Source: Gari tellinella
Lineage: Eukaryota > Mollusca > Bivalvia > Cardiida > Psammobiidae
DNA: 64,000 nt
Assembly: GCA_922989275.2 (NCBI GenBank)
Contig: OV277869.1
Location: 43,074,189-43,138,188 of the forward strand
Reading direction: 5' to 3'
Shown: positions 11,901-21,224 of the stretch, one piece after another
How positions within the stretch are numbered: the stretch's first letter is position 1
How the letters are laid out: every line of letters starts with the position of its first letter
Program-made: the position numbers and the translations under genes
Notes under the pieces: model-generated
Databases searched by the model: none
What the model was told of the DNA's origin: nothing
What the model saw: only the letters and a program-made list of their open reading frames with translations

Positions 11901-14900
11901 CTCCAGCAAAGGAATCAACTAGAACACTGACCAAGTCAGAAAGGGCCCCACAAAAGCTGTCAGGGGAGTATAAGGCATAGAGATACAATTGCACAAGTTC
12001 AGCATGTAGCATCACTGAGACAAACATTTGAATAAAGTTGAACCAAAATCCTTCAGGGGCTAGATCTAAAGGAGATATGGAATAGTCACTTGTGACCTAT
12101 ATTACCAACATGGCCAAGATTTAACCCTTTCCCTTATAGAAGCGACTTTTAGCACATGCATTTTATTCATCCGCTGAAGAAAATAGTTCCAGTTTATACC
12201 CTCATGAACACTTACCATAACAAATATTTTTATGTAGCCTAGTAGATGGTAGTTTCAAGCAGGCTGAAAGTAAAGCAGAATGTGCCTTAACCCATTACCC
12301 CTTAAAAACGCTTTTTTACGCCTCTTATTTATTCTTCCACTGACGAAAAAAGTTCAAGTTTATACAGCCAAGAACATGTACCAGAAGAAATATTTTCCAT
12401 ATCCTAGAAGATGGTAGCTTAAAGCAGGTTGAAAGTAAAGCAGAATGTGCCTTAAGGCACATTCTGCTTTACTTTCAACCTGCTTTAAGTGGTCACCTGT
12501 TTTCAAAGCTAGATATAGGCTAAGAGGTAATGGGTTAAGGCACATTCTGCTTTACTTTCAACCTGCTTTAAGTGATCACCTAAATTTAATGTTATAAACG
12601 GGTTATTGGGTAAAGGGTTAATAAGTGTCTGAAAATTTGGTTAAATCAGATGAACCAGTTTGAGTTACAGAGTGGACAGGGTTAAAATTGCCTATTTTGG
12701 GGTAATTCAAGGGGGATTATCCTGGAATTTCGTATGCACATGTTGTATGCAACTTAGCTGGTAATCAATGTTGGCCAACATTTTACACATATAAACATTG
12801 GATGAAAACTACTGAAGTTAAAAGCGGACGAGGTTAAAACTGACAATTTCTAGTAATTCCAGGGATATAATCCTGACCTGTTTTGTTTACAAATTTGCTG
12901 GTTATTAAGCTTGGCGAATTTTTTTTCACCTATAAACACTTTAGCAAGGTTGTAAAAGGTCGGCTAAAAACTATTTGAGTTAAATAGAGGACAAGACTGA
13001 AACAGCCAATTTCAATAATTCAAGGGCCGTAACTCTAAATGCATAAATGCAATCTTAATAATTATCGAACATGAATAAGATATTACACCAATAAATATTT
13101 TCAGCTCAGGGCTCCAGGTAAGAGTATACTGAATATTTTCAGCACTTTCTCTTTTATGTCAGCATTAATCCTTTCATTCATAGTTTTAACAGAGTAAATC
13201 ATCTATAATCATGAATGTTAAGGCCAGTGACTGCTTAACCCATTCATCCTGAAACTTTTACTGGAAAATCCAAGTTTCAAAATAAAGTCTAGTCCATTTT
13301 TGATGATGAAGGGTTGTTTTTTACGATTCATTGAAAAATGACCAACAGTGTGGACCCTGATCAGAGGGCTCCTAAGGAGCCCTCTGATCAGGGTCAACAC
13401 TGTTTGCATAGGACAAGTGTAATCCTCACAGGTACATTGTTTGCAAAATGGCAAGTATAGGGTTGCTAGGGTTGAATGTGCTAAAGCAAGACGAAAGTAA
13501 AGAAGAAAATGATGAATGAATATTCAATTGTAGCACTTAGGTGAAGAAGTTGTAGGTGCTATAGAGAAATGGGTTAAAGTCTATGGTGGGTCTACTCAAT
13601 AGAATTGTCTCTTCAAGACAAGTCTAATGAGTTGTCACAACATAGTGTTCGGGAAAGACGTAAGAAAATTTGAAGTACTCAACATTTCTGGAGCACTGAA
13701 ACAGTCACTTACCGTATATATGTTTCCGAAATGGCGGAGGAATTCCTGGCTTTGTTTTCAGTTCTGTAGCAGAAAAAATGTGTATCAACCCTTTATCCCA
13801 GTGCCCATTTCTAGTGCATCTGGTATGACTTAGAAAACATTTCATGACAGTATAAAAGTGGCTGTATAAAAATGAACGGATGGACAGTAGTCTTGCTACA
13901 ACAGAGAAGAGAAAGTGAAACTAACATACTGAACTAGAACCAAAATGCAATATGAACAGGGCTCCAGATAAGGGGGAGTAAACTGAACAAATCCACCATT
14001 TTCTCACTCATTTCAGCATCAAATCCTATGGTGTTACTACTCATTAGAATCGTCTCGAAGAGATATAATGAGTAATGACATCATAGGGTTTAAAGGAGTT
14101 TGATAAAATTACAACTAGTTATTACTGGACACAACAACTCAACCTTGGAAATTGGTGACTGACAATGTTCTCATGGACATAGAGTTCTGCAACTAGAAAA
14201 GCATAAGCTTAGTCTCTGAGGCTCTATAGCTCTATTTCCTTACAGTAAGACAGGATTGAGACAAGAGTGCCTATAACCTACTGAACCCTATGAACTTGTA
14301 TATGTGCCCTTTACAAACAGTGTACTTCTGAAGAGTACATTTATCCTATGCAAACAGTGTAGATCCATATCAGAGGGCTCCTACAGAATTGGGTCTGATC
14401 TGGGTCTGTTCTGTTTGCCATTTTTGCAACATATTGTAGAATCAACCCTAAATAGTAAAAAACAAACCTGACTTAATTTGGAGCTGGAATTGTCCATTTG
14501 ATATAGCAGGGGTCAACGAGTAAGTAAAACCTCTCTATTACGACCAATAAAAAGAGGGCAAATTGATTGTATAAAAGACATACATGTGACAGCTTAAAGC
14601 AAGGTGACAGTAAAACAGAAAGCTCCTAAAGGAGCTTTCTGTTTTGCTGTCACCTTGCTTTAGGCAGTCACCAATCATACAAGAGGGCCTGAAGGCCCTG
14701 ATATCGCTCACCTGTCGTACTGAAGCCTGGTAGCTTTACCTTTCTGTTTCACCCATTTTAATTTAAATCCATTCAAATTTGTAGTATAGCATGTAAACAA
14801 TTTTGGAATACAACCTCATAATTCTAGTATAGTAGAGTACATCAAGGGCAGATAACTAGAGCCTAAACAATACTGAAATGAAGCCTTTTCTAGCATTTCA

Positions 14901-17900
14901 AAGTATATCAAGGGTAGATAGCTATTGCCACAATGATTAGATTTCAACAATAAGTACAATCCTTTGAAAACTTATAGCTATATACTTTGTGTGCAAGTAT
15001 AATTGAAATCCATTGAAAACTGTAGTTGCTAGAGTGTTAAAACGCTGTTAAATATGGCATTTTCAGCTATTCAAGGGTGTATAACTCTTGACCTATTAAT
15101 CTGATTTAAACCATAATCCCCCTTACTTAAGCTCTTATGGTCATATACAATCTGTGCAAGTTTGAAAAAGACTGGATAAAAATTGTGGGCGCTAGAGTGT
15201 AAACAGTTAAATATGGCATTTTCAGCAATTCAAAGGTAAATTACTCTTGACCTATCCGTCCGATTTCAACCATAACAGTACTCATCTGAACTCTTATGGT
15301 TATATACAATCTGAGCATGTTTGAGATAGATTGGATAAAAATTGTGGCCTCTAGAGTGTAAACACCCTTAAATAAGGTATTTTCAGCAATTCAAAGGTAC
15401 ATAACTCTCTACAGATTTGTCTGATTCCAACCATAATCGAACTCATCTGAACTCTTATGGTCATATACAAGCTGAGCAAGTTTGAGATAGATTGGATAAA
15501 AATGTGTGGCCTCTAGAGTGTAAACACTGTTAAATATGGCGATTTCAGCAATTCAAAGGTAGATAACTCATGATCTATTGGTCTGATTTCAACCATAATC
15601 AAACTTGTCTGAACTCTTATGGTCATATACAATCTGAGCAAGTTTGAGATAGATTGGATAAAAATTGTGGCCTCTAGAGTGTAAACACTGTAAAATATGG
15701 CAGTTTCAGCAATTCAAAGGTAGATAACTCATGATCTTTTGGTCTGATTTCCACCATAATTAAACTCATCTAAGCCCTTATGGTCATATACAATCTGGGC
15801 AAGTTTGAAAAAGATTGGATAAATATTGTGGCCTCTAAAGTGTAAACACCCTTAAATATGGCATTTTCAGCAATTCAAAGGTTGATAACTCCTGGGCCCG
15901 TATTCTGAAACACTCTAAGATAACTTTTACTCTAAGTAAATCAATATTCTCTTAGTTTTCGACAATTTACTCTAAGTATTTGATGATTTACTCTCTTAGA
16001 AAGTGAAACAAGAGGGCCTGAAGGCCCTGATATCGCTCACCATTTGTAATGAAGCCTGATAGCTTTACCTTTGAATTTCATCCGTTTTATTCTAAATCCA
16101 TTCAAGTTTGTCGACCTACTCTAGTATAGTAGAGTACATCAAAGGCAGATAACTAGAGCCTAAACAATACTGAAATGAAGCCTTTTTCTAGCATATCAAA
16201 GTATATCAAGGGCAGGTAACTATTGCCACAATGATTAGATTTCAACAATAATTGAACATCTTCGAGAACGTATAGCTATATACTTTGTGTACAAGTATAA
16301 TCAAAATCCATGGAAAACTGTACTTGCAAGAGTGTAAACGCTGTAAAATATGGCATTTTCAACAATTCAAAGGTAGATAACTCTAGATCTATTTGTCCGA
16401 TTTCAACCATAATCACCCTTTATTGAACTCTTATGGCAATATACAATCTGGGCAAGTTTGAGAGAGCTTGGATAAATAGTGTGACCTCTAGAGCGTAAAC
16501 ACTGTTAAATATATAATTTTCAGCAATTCAAAGGTAGAGAACTCTTGACCTATTGATCTGATTACAACCATAATTAAACTTATCCAAAGTCTTATGGTCA
16601 TTTACAATCTGAGTAAGTTTGAGAAAGATTGGATAAAAATTGTGGCCTCTAGAGTGTAAACACCCTTAAATATGGCATTTTCAGCAATTCAAAGGTAGAT
16701 ACCTCTCGACCTATTCTTTTGATTTCAACCATAATCAAACTAATCTGAACTCTTATAGTCATATACAATCTCAGCAAGTTTGAGATAGATTGGATAAAAA
16801 TTGTGAACTCTAGAATGTAAACACTGATAAATATGGCATTTTCAGCAGTTCAAAGGTAGATAACTCATCTTTTTGTCCGATTTCAACCAAAATCAAACTC
16901 ATCTGAACTCTTGTGGTCATATACAATCTGAGCAAGTTTTAGAAAGATTGGATAAATATTGTGGCCTCTAGAGTGTAAACAATGTTAAATATGGCATTTT
17001 CAGCAATTCAAAGGTTGATAACTCATTACCTATTTGTCCCATTTCAACCAAAATCAAACTCATCCGAACTCTTATGGCAATATACCATCTGTGCAAGTTT
17101 GAGAAAGATTGGATAAATATTGTTGTCTCTAGAGTGTAAACACCAAAATTGTTGACGCCGGATGACGCACGACGGACATTCAAGGATTGCAATAGCTCAC
17201 CCTGAGCTAGCTCAGGTGAGCTAAAAAACTAAGAAAATTCTAAACTAGACAAATTTAACTAAGTATAACGATATACTCTTAGAAAATCAATATAGTCTTA
17301 GTTTTTGGCCATTTTAACTAAGTATTTGGGGATTCCCTCTTAGAGAGATGAAAAAACTAAGAAAATTCTCAACTCGGCAAATTTACTATAGATTTTCTCA
17401 AAACTTGAGAAAACTGTGACCCTCTCTTAACTTTTTAGAATTTTCTAAGATGAGTACACGAACGTTTATTAAGCAGCAATAACAGGTAGAATAGATAATT
17501 TATTGAATAAAAATCGTTTATAGACCTATAGATACGTTTAGCAGATGTTTTTGAGCCGATGTTTGTGTTTGAGTGGCTTCCTGAAATTGGGTCAAAGTCG
17601 GGGTGGGATAACACCATTACAAAGGACTGAGATTACTGTTTAAGACATAATTACATACGGTCTTCATCGCGAAAACGTGGAAAAGATCGATATCTATTCA
17701 AATTCTATATTTTTAGTAATAAATGACCACTGTATGTACCAAAACTAGTGTAAATACATAATTAGGTTCACAATTATAATTAACTAACAAGCCAAATTTC
17801 AACGAAGTCGCCGTAGCTCAATCGATAGCGAGTCTGCCTGGCATGTCGGGGGTAGCCGGTTCGAGCCGCACAGGGTACGATCTTTTATTTTCTTACAACC

Positions 17901-19940
17901 CCCCCCCCTTTTTTTTTTTTTTCAAAAATCCTCATTATTTCCATAGCTTCGTTTCTTTAAATACAAATAACTGCTTAATTTTTTTAATGCCAAACTTTCG
18001 TAATAGTTTACTTCACCGTTTCATTGTCGTCTGCTTCAATTTTGTTGTCTGCAATATCGTTTCAAAGTAAATTGTAAGGCAGTATGACGGAAAAGAATTC
18101 AATACGAGTGCCAAACAGTTTGGATCCTGATCAGACGCTGCGTTACGCGGCCTCTGATCAAGGTTCAAACTGTTTGCAAACGTGCTTTTAGGCGCCATTG
18201 TGAGTGAAAGGGTTAAAGCATGCTAAAATTGAAGTTAAAATTTCCAATTAGAAAGTTTCCTTCTTATTGTCAGCCTGCTAGTTCTAGAAATGACTTTCAC
18301 GTTTCTACTATTTCTTGATATTTGAAAAGCATTAAGAAAAGTGTCCTGCAGATTGATGTTTAACCCTTGTCATGCAGAATTGTCATCTGCTGCAAACACA
18401 TCATCTGCAGAAAACAACATAATCAATTTGAAACTTTCCAAACTGAAGAACAGTAAAATATGACTGGCAAACAAGTTTGGATCATATCAGACCCCGCATA
18501 ACAAAGCGTCTGATCTGGATCTTTACTGTATACAAATTGTTAACAAATTTTATCCAAGTCGCGCTTAGCATAATAAGTGGGTTTCTTTTAAAGCAGGCTG
18601 ACAATAAGAAGGAAACCTCTAATTGGAGAATTTTACATCAATTCTAGCATGCTTTAACCCTTTCACTCTTAATGGCGCCTAAATGCGCGTTTGCAAACAG
18701 TTTGGATCTATGATCAGGATCCAAACTATTTGGCACTCGTTTTGAATTATTTTCAGTCATACTGCCTTACAATTAACTTTAAAAAGATACTGCAGACAAC
18801 GAAATTGAAGCAGACGACAATGATAGTGTGAGAATTAGACTCATTTTCGCCTAAAGGAACGTTTGCAAACATTTTGCACCTTGATCAGACGCCGTGTTTC
18901 TCGAAACGCGGCGTCTGATCAGGATCAATAACTGTTTGGCACTTGTATTGAATTATTTTAAGTTATACTGCCTTACATTTAACTTTGAAACGATATTGCA
19001 GACATCAAAATTGAAGCAGACGACAAGAAAATTTAAAGGAGTAAACTATCACAAAAGTTTGGCAGTGAAAGGGATAAAGCAGTTATTTGTATTTAAAGAA
19101 ATGAATCTATGGAACCAGTGACGATAATTTAAAAAAAAAAAGAAGGTTGTTAAGAAAAAAAAAAAGGCCTGTACCCTGGGTGTTAGTTAACTATAATTGT
19201 GAACCTAATTTTGTATTTACGCTTATGTATAAACAATTTTTATTCAATGAATTATCTATTCTACTTGTTGTGGGACAATGCTTGCTGCTTTATAAACGGG
19301 AGAAGAAAACAAACCCGCAAACTACACCGCAAATAAACAGTCACACATGTTAGTATGTGAGAAGAGTGACATCATTTTAGTCGGGGAAGTCCCTGACAAC
19401 GGCAATATTTTACTCTTAGTTTTTTTTTTCACTAACTAAATACTTAAGTATTTTCTTAGAGTAAAAGTTAGAGAAAAAAATTCTTAGTTGAAAATGTAGG
19501 AGTTAGAAAATTCTTAGTAAAATACTTAGAATGTTTCAGATTACGGGCCTGGCCTATTGGTCCGATTTTAACCATAATCAAACATGTCCGAACTCTTATG
19601 GTATTATACAATCTGAGCAAGTTTGAGAAAGATTTGATAAATATTGCGGCCTCTAGAGTGTAAACACTAAAATTGTTGACGCCGCACGACGGACATTTAA
19701 GGATTGCAAAAGCTCACCCTGAGCTAGCTCAGGTGAGCTAAAAACCCTAATAATTAACATAGAATTGAGTGGTCGTAATAGAAAGGTTTTCCTGTAGAAC
19801 ATACCTTCTAATAATGTCTGGATGAATTGCTCTACTGTTTGTGTCAGGTCTACATCCTTGAAGACTGTATGATGTATAATCCTGTGGTCAAAGGAGCGTA
19901 TCAGTCTAACAGTAATCATAACTTGATCCTGGGAAGCCAT
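5851..19940 (-). CDS. C2orf76: C2orf76 / UPF0538 homologue, five coding exons (spliced span)
   Basis: A small conserved animal protein of unknown biochemical function (UPF0538 family). Five minus-strand exons with GT/AG borders join in frame to 384 nt: 127 aa plus TGA, against 126 aa in human. Exon order: 19940-19805, 13763-13713, 11708-11671, 10873-10792, 5927-5851. Recognisable signatures are ITVRLIRSFDHR (residues 9-20), IPPPFRK, DTLKISHQ, ENDAELLLENNKTL, NETEISFFKLEEY and a final W before the stop, all alignable with the vertebrate protein. Intron 1 (~6 kb) is mostly one nested transposon stack; intron 4 (~4.9 kb) holds the L1-like insertion. The gene faces away from NFX1, which starts on the other strand. 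Confidence 0.92.
5928..6284. other. C2orf76 intron 4 start; nothing recognised
   Basis: Contains the polypyrimidine tract (A-run 5930-5945) of exon 5 and otherwise unremarkable sequence. Confidence 0.4.
6285..6387 (+). repeat. Non-LTR retrotransposon 3' tail with (ATT)n
   Basis: GGGAGATTAGTTGCTTGTGT... then GAAATAAAGTCTTTATTATT. The same sequence occurs inverted at 30980-31080, so both are 3' ends of one retrotransposed family with a TTA-repeat tail. Confidence 0.65.
6402..6643. repeat. P2-type MITE
   Basis: Palindrome GATCAGAGGGCCTGCACTGG and TCCTCTGATC within the usual ACTCATTCAC...GGGTTCAATG frame of this variant. Confidence 0.65.
6682..9857 (-). mobile_element. 5'-truncated L1/Tx1-like LINE with 11-bp target duplication
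   Basis: The poly(A) tail appears as a T run at 6691-6707; the body ends at ~9846. TGATTAAGCTT is present at both borders (6682-6692 and 9847-9857). The element retains the ORF2 linker, reverse transcriptase and C-terminal region but no endonuclease domain. It lies in intron 4 of C2orf76. The perfect duplication and long open frame suggest a fairly recent insertion. Confidence 0.85.
7098..9846 (-). pseudogene. LINE ORF2 fragment: reverse transcriptase and C-terminal zinc knuckle
   Basis: Reads from 9846 to ~8505, then shifts frame in an A-rich run (near 8505-8515) and continues to the stop at 7098. The first part has the RT core motifs ADFEKAFDS, GVRQGCPLSP and YADD; the second has the LMGKINVIKTFALPKLIYPL thumb segment and the CEFC...H...C zinc knuckle typical of L1/Tx1 ORF2. 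A single frameshift is the only lesion seen apart from the missing endonuclease. Confidence 0.85.
9861..10058. repeat. P1 half, cut by a P2 insertion
   Basis: Left part of a P1 copy (GAGCGCCTTTTAGCGC... and the palindrome) running to the stem-end TTAA 10055-10058, where P2 begins. The rest of P1 is not found after P2. Confidence 0.7.
10059..10301. repeat. P2 MITE (243 bp)
   Basis: Bounded by TTAA 10055-10058 and 10302-10305; ends CTCTTTCCTCCCTG and GGTTCAAAGGG. Palindrome AGTGAAGACCCTGATCAGAG with loop near 10190. Confidence 0.85.
10306..10791. repeat. Intronic; degenerate P3 and P7 palindromes
   Basis: A P3-like half palindrome (GCAAACAGTTTGCAG, 10321-10335) and a P7-like palindrome near 10635-10705 (AGAATTCTCCTACAGGAGCATTCT, arms only) are visible. 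Nothing else recognised. Confidence 0.45.
10792..10873 (-). CDS. C2orf76: C2orf76 exon 4
   Basis: Minus-strand acceptor CTTTTCAG ends at 10874; donor GTAAAT begins at 10791; 82 nt, phase 0 to 1. Encodes TADPVINKENDAELLLENNK and TLLESKM. The frame stays open past the donor for another 50 bases, so a longer alternative exon is possible, but only this donor joins exon 5 in frame. Confidence 0.85.
10960..11185. repeat. P2-type MITE, degenerate
   Basis: Contains the GACCCTGATCAGATGGTTCC / AGCCCTCTGATCAGGG palindrome in C2orf76 intron 3. Confidence 0.6.
11415..11641. repeat. P2-type MITE
   Basis: Follows TTAA 11411-11414; its palindrome (TTAATCAGAGGGTTCCTGGAGG) is damaged. Ends 30 bases from exon 3. 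Confidence 0.6.
11671..11708 (-). CDS. C2orf76: C2orf76 exon 3
   Basis: Minus-strand acceptor GTTTTTTAG ends at 11709; donor GTAATA begins at 11670; 38 nt, phase 1 to 0. Encodes DTLKISHQPFGAK, equivalent to the YDxLKIIHQ motif of the family. Confidence 0.88.
11720..12120. other. C2orf76 intron 2, no structure seen
   Basis: A small P1-like scrap near 11820-11880; otherwise nothing recognised. Confidence 0.4.
12125..12617. repeat. Outer P1 MITE interrupted at its centre by another P1
   Basis: Flanked by TTAA 12121-12124 and 12618-12621. Its palindrome apex (GTGCC TTAA GGCAC) is split by the P1 copy 12291-12534. Confidence 0.85.
12291..12534. repeat. Inner full-length P1 MITE (244 bp), reverse orientation
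   Basis: Bounded by TTAA 12287-12290 and 12535-12538; exactly the same length as the inner copy at 2197-2440. Confidence 0.85.
12622..13234. other. C2orf76 intron 2, no gene
   Basis: A partial P4 end (CAGGGCTCCAGGTAAGAG) begins at 13107. Nothing else recognised. Confidence 0.4.
13239..13480. repeat. P2-type MITE inside another palindromic MITE
   Basis: Begins after TTAA 13235-13238. Palindrome GATCAGAGGGCTCCTAAGGA / GCCCTCTGATC. The flanks (GTGACTGC before, AAAGCAAGACGAAAGTAAAG after) look like halves of a P7 copy. Confidence 0.7.
13713..13763 (-). CDS. C2orf76: C2orf76 exon 2
   Basis: Minus-strand acceptor TGCTACAG ends at 13764; donor GTAAGTGAC begins at 13712; phase 1 to 1, 51 nt. Encodes ELKTKPGIPPPFRKHIY, matching the proline-rich IPPPFR segment of the family. 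Confidence 0.9.
13957..14092. repeat. Truncated P4 MITE
   Basis: Left end CAGGGCTCCAGATAAG and the palindrome are present; the right terminal repeat is missing. Confidence 0.65.
14283..14518. repeat. P2-type MITE, degenerate
   Basis: Order and spacing of P2 (GAACCCTATGAACTTG... CATTTGATATAGCAGG) with a partly decayed palindrome at 14345-14420. Confidence 0.55.
16011..17224 (+). mobile_element. Helitron-like element C nested in element D
   Basis: Starts AGAGGGCCTGAAGGCCCTGA, carries about six ~165-bp units and ends GAGCTAGCTCAGGTGAGC CTAA-type hairpin at 17224. The host repeat of element D resumes exactly afterwards, and its uninterrupted second copy nearby shows the empty site to be an A-rich GAAAAAACTAAG. 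Confidence 0.65.
17807..17881 (+). repeat. tRNA-like sequence, probable SINE head or tRNA pseudogene
   Basis: Box A-like TAGCTCAATCGATAGCGAG and box B GGTTCGAGCC (17858-17867) at tRNA spacing, followed by T-rich DNA. The anticodon and acceptor stems pair poorly, so a working tRNA gene is unlikely. Confidence 0.5.
18085..19085. repeat. Three P3-type palindromic MITEs within element D
   Basis: Palindromes at 18108-18180 (GATCAGACGCTGCGTTACGC), 18694-18735 and 18870-18935 (GATCAGACGCCGTGTTTC and complement), framed by TTAACCCTTTCACTC...GCAGTGAAAGGG ends. P3 shares TTAA and CCC ends with P1. Confidence 0.6.
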
Positions 19941-19943
19941 TTT
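19805..19943 (-). CDS. C2orf76: C2orf76 coding exon 1
   Basis: ATG at 19940-19938 lies three bases after an acceptor (TTTTTTTCTTGCAG ending at 19944), so the 5' UTR is in an upstream exon I cannot place. Donor GTATGT begins at 19804; phase 1. Encodes MASQDQVMITVRLIRSFDHR onward. The right end of a P6 element (19794) begins about nine bases into the intron. Confidence 0.9.
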
Positions 19944-19984
19944 CTGCAAGAAAAAAACATTTTTTTCTCAATTAGCCATTAATT

Positions 19985-20215
19985 ACCATTACTCCATAAA
20001 TAGTTAAATACACATTTTTACGTCTTTAAAATTAAAATTATTCATCCACTGAGGAAACTAGTTCCGTCATTTATTAAATACCATAAGAAATAGTTTCTAT
20101 AACGTAGAAGGTGGCAGCTAAAAGTAGGCTGAAAGTAAAGCAGAATGCACCTTTACTTTCAACCTGCTTTAAATGGTGACTTGTTTTAAACTAGAAACAT
20201 GATATGGGATAACCA
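19985..20215. repeat. P1 MITE, degenerate
   Basis: Palindrome AGTAAAGCAGAATGCACC lost most of its right arm tip; P1 flanks recognisable. Lies upstream of C2orf76 coding exon 1. Confidence 0.6.
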
Positions 20216-20269
20216 CGGAATTATACAAAATGGAATAGCAACTAAGCGAAGTTGAATAGGCGAGTATCT

Positions 20270-20400
20270 GAGCTCTCGCGGCGGTTGAACTTTGCGAGAT
20301 TATGTGTCCGTCACGTGACAACATCTTCACTTTTTGCCTCGTTGTCCGCCATTTCTGGTGTGAAATTTACCGACTCGAGTGTTTTTATTGACATTTTATA
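20270..20400. promoter_or_regulatory. Promoter-like region with E-box palindrome and YY1-like site
   Basis: A local GC-richer patch has the palindrome GTCACGTGAC (20310-20319) and, on the minus strand, AAATGGCGGAC (near 20350), resembling CACGTG-factor and YY1 sites common in TATA-less housekeeping promoters. The orientation of the YY1-like site and the position 0.3 kb upstream of coding exon 1 fit a C2orf76 promoter. A 5' UTR exon with a convincing donor was not found. Confidence 0.35.
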
Positions 20401-21224
20401 GGATTTAAACGACTTGGTGGACATTCCTATCAATTCACGGGAATATAAACCCGTGAACAATGCTTCGAAAATACACATTTATCATATTGACTACCGATAG
20501 ACAGTCTCTTATCAAGTCTCGTATCCGCCGCACGAGATTTACGATAAAGCGCGAGGTTTCGATTCCGTCAGTGTATAATTCTGTGGGATAACTGGCTTGT
20601 AACTTTATCCAATAGCATGTTTCCTTTTGTCTGGAATAATTAAGAAAAAAATTGACGATTTTGGTAAAAATCTGGAGAAATGGAAGCCCTGCAAGTGCAA
20701 TCTGATATCAACAGGGCTGCCATTTCTCTGGAATTTTCCTAAATCTTCGGATTTTTTTTCTGGTACATGGTAGTTTAAAAAAAAGCAGAATGTGCCTAAA
20801 GGCACATTCTGGTTTACTTCCAGCCTGCTTTAAGTAGTCACATGTCAACAAAACTAGAAACAGGCTATGTGGTAAATTTTTAAGGTATGATTCGTAAAAT
20901 CGCACTTGCAAAATGCAAATTTGGAAATCTTAGGATTTTTCATGCCAACTTATGGCAGTCCTGTATCAATCCGATCATAATTGGCCTGTCCATCATCACG
21001 GTCCATGAATGATATTGCATTTGATCAGGGTTTTGATGAAAAGCCAATTAAGGCCCAATGAAATCAATCTGATCATACAGGGCGGATGTCGGCAATTGAT
21101 CAGTATATATTTTATTTTATGACAAACATCTAACAGTCCGATCATTAGCTGACATTATATCAGTTTGATATCAAGCTAACATCTATTTTAATATCAGTCC
21201 GACATCTGTTCAATGCCAGTGTGG
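20401..21224. other. Intergenic; degenerate palindromic MITE
   Basis: A P1-like hairpin at 20770-20840 sits inside a ~250-bp unit with imperfect inverted ends (AGGGCTGCCAT at 20714; ATGGCAGTCCT near 20950). No gene seen. Confidence 0.4.

Larger units (their letters stand above)
15895..19549. mobile_element. TIR DNA element D inserted in element B
   Basis: Inverted ends GGCCCGTATTCTGAAACA (15895) and, on the minus strand, GGCCCGTAATCTGAAACA (19549). The flanks join as AACTCC-TG-GCCTATTGG, the expected tandem-unit sequence, leaving a 2-bp TG duplication. It has AACTAAG/CTTAG-rich subterminal repeats (~130-bp unit) and no transposase frame. Superfamily not assigned. Confidence 0.65.
14681..19741 (+). 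mobile_element. Helitron-like element B, split by element D
   Basis: Starts AAGAGGGCCTGAAGGCCCTG (a small hairpin), then a ~165-bp unit repeated (recurring TCTAGAGTGTAAACAC) to 15894; resumes at 19550 in mid-unit and ends with the hairpin GAGCTAGCTCAGGTGAGC and CTAA at 19738-19741. Same end plan as elements A and C. Confidence 0.65.
14523..19794. mobile_element. P6 pogo-like MITE split by a nested transposon stack
   Basis: Left half 14523-14680 has AAAACCTCTCTATTACGACC and the palindrome AGAAAGCTCCTAAAGGAGCT; right half 19745-19794 ends GGTCGTAATAGAAAGGTTTT CCTG. Together they match the uninterrupted P6 copy at 46753-46960. Everything between is younger insertion. The right end is about nine bases from the exon 1 donor of C2orf76. 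Confidence 0.75.

Noticed and set aside
17807..17881. Functional tRNA gene
   Set aside because: Boxes A and B are present, but the stems pair poorly and it lies inside a transposon; SINE head or pseudogene fits better.
20340..20360. Minus-strand ATGGCGGAC as a C2orf76 start codon
   Set aside because: A weak donor (GTGAAG) could splice it in frame to exon 1, but the motif is better explained as a YY1-like promoter site and the family start fits ATG 19940.
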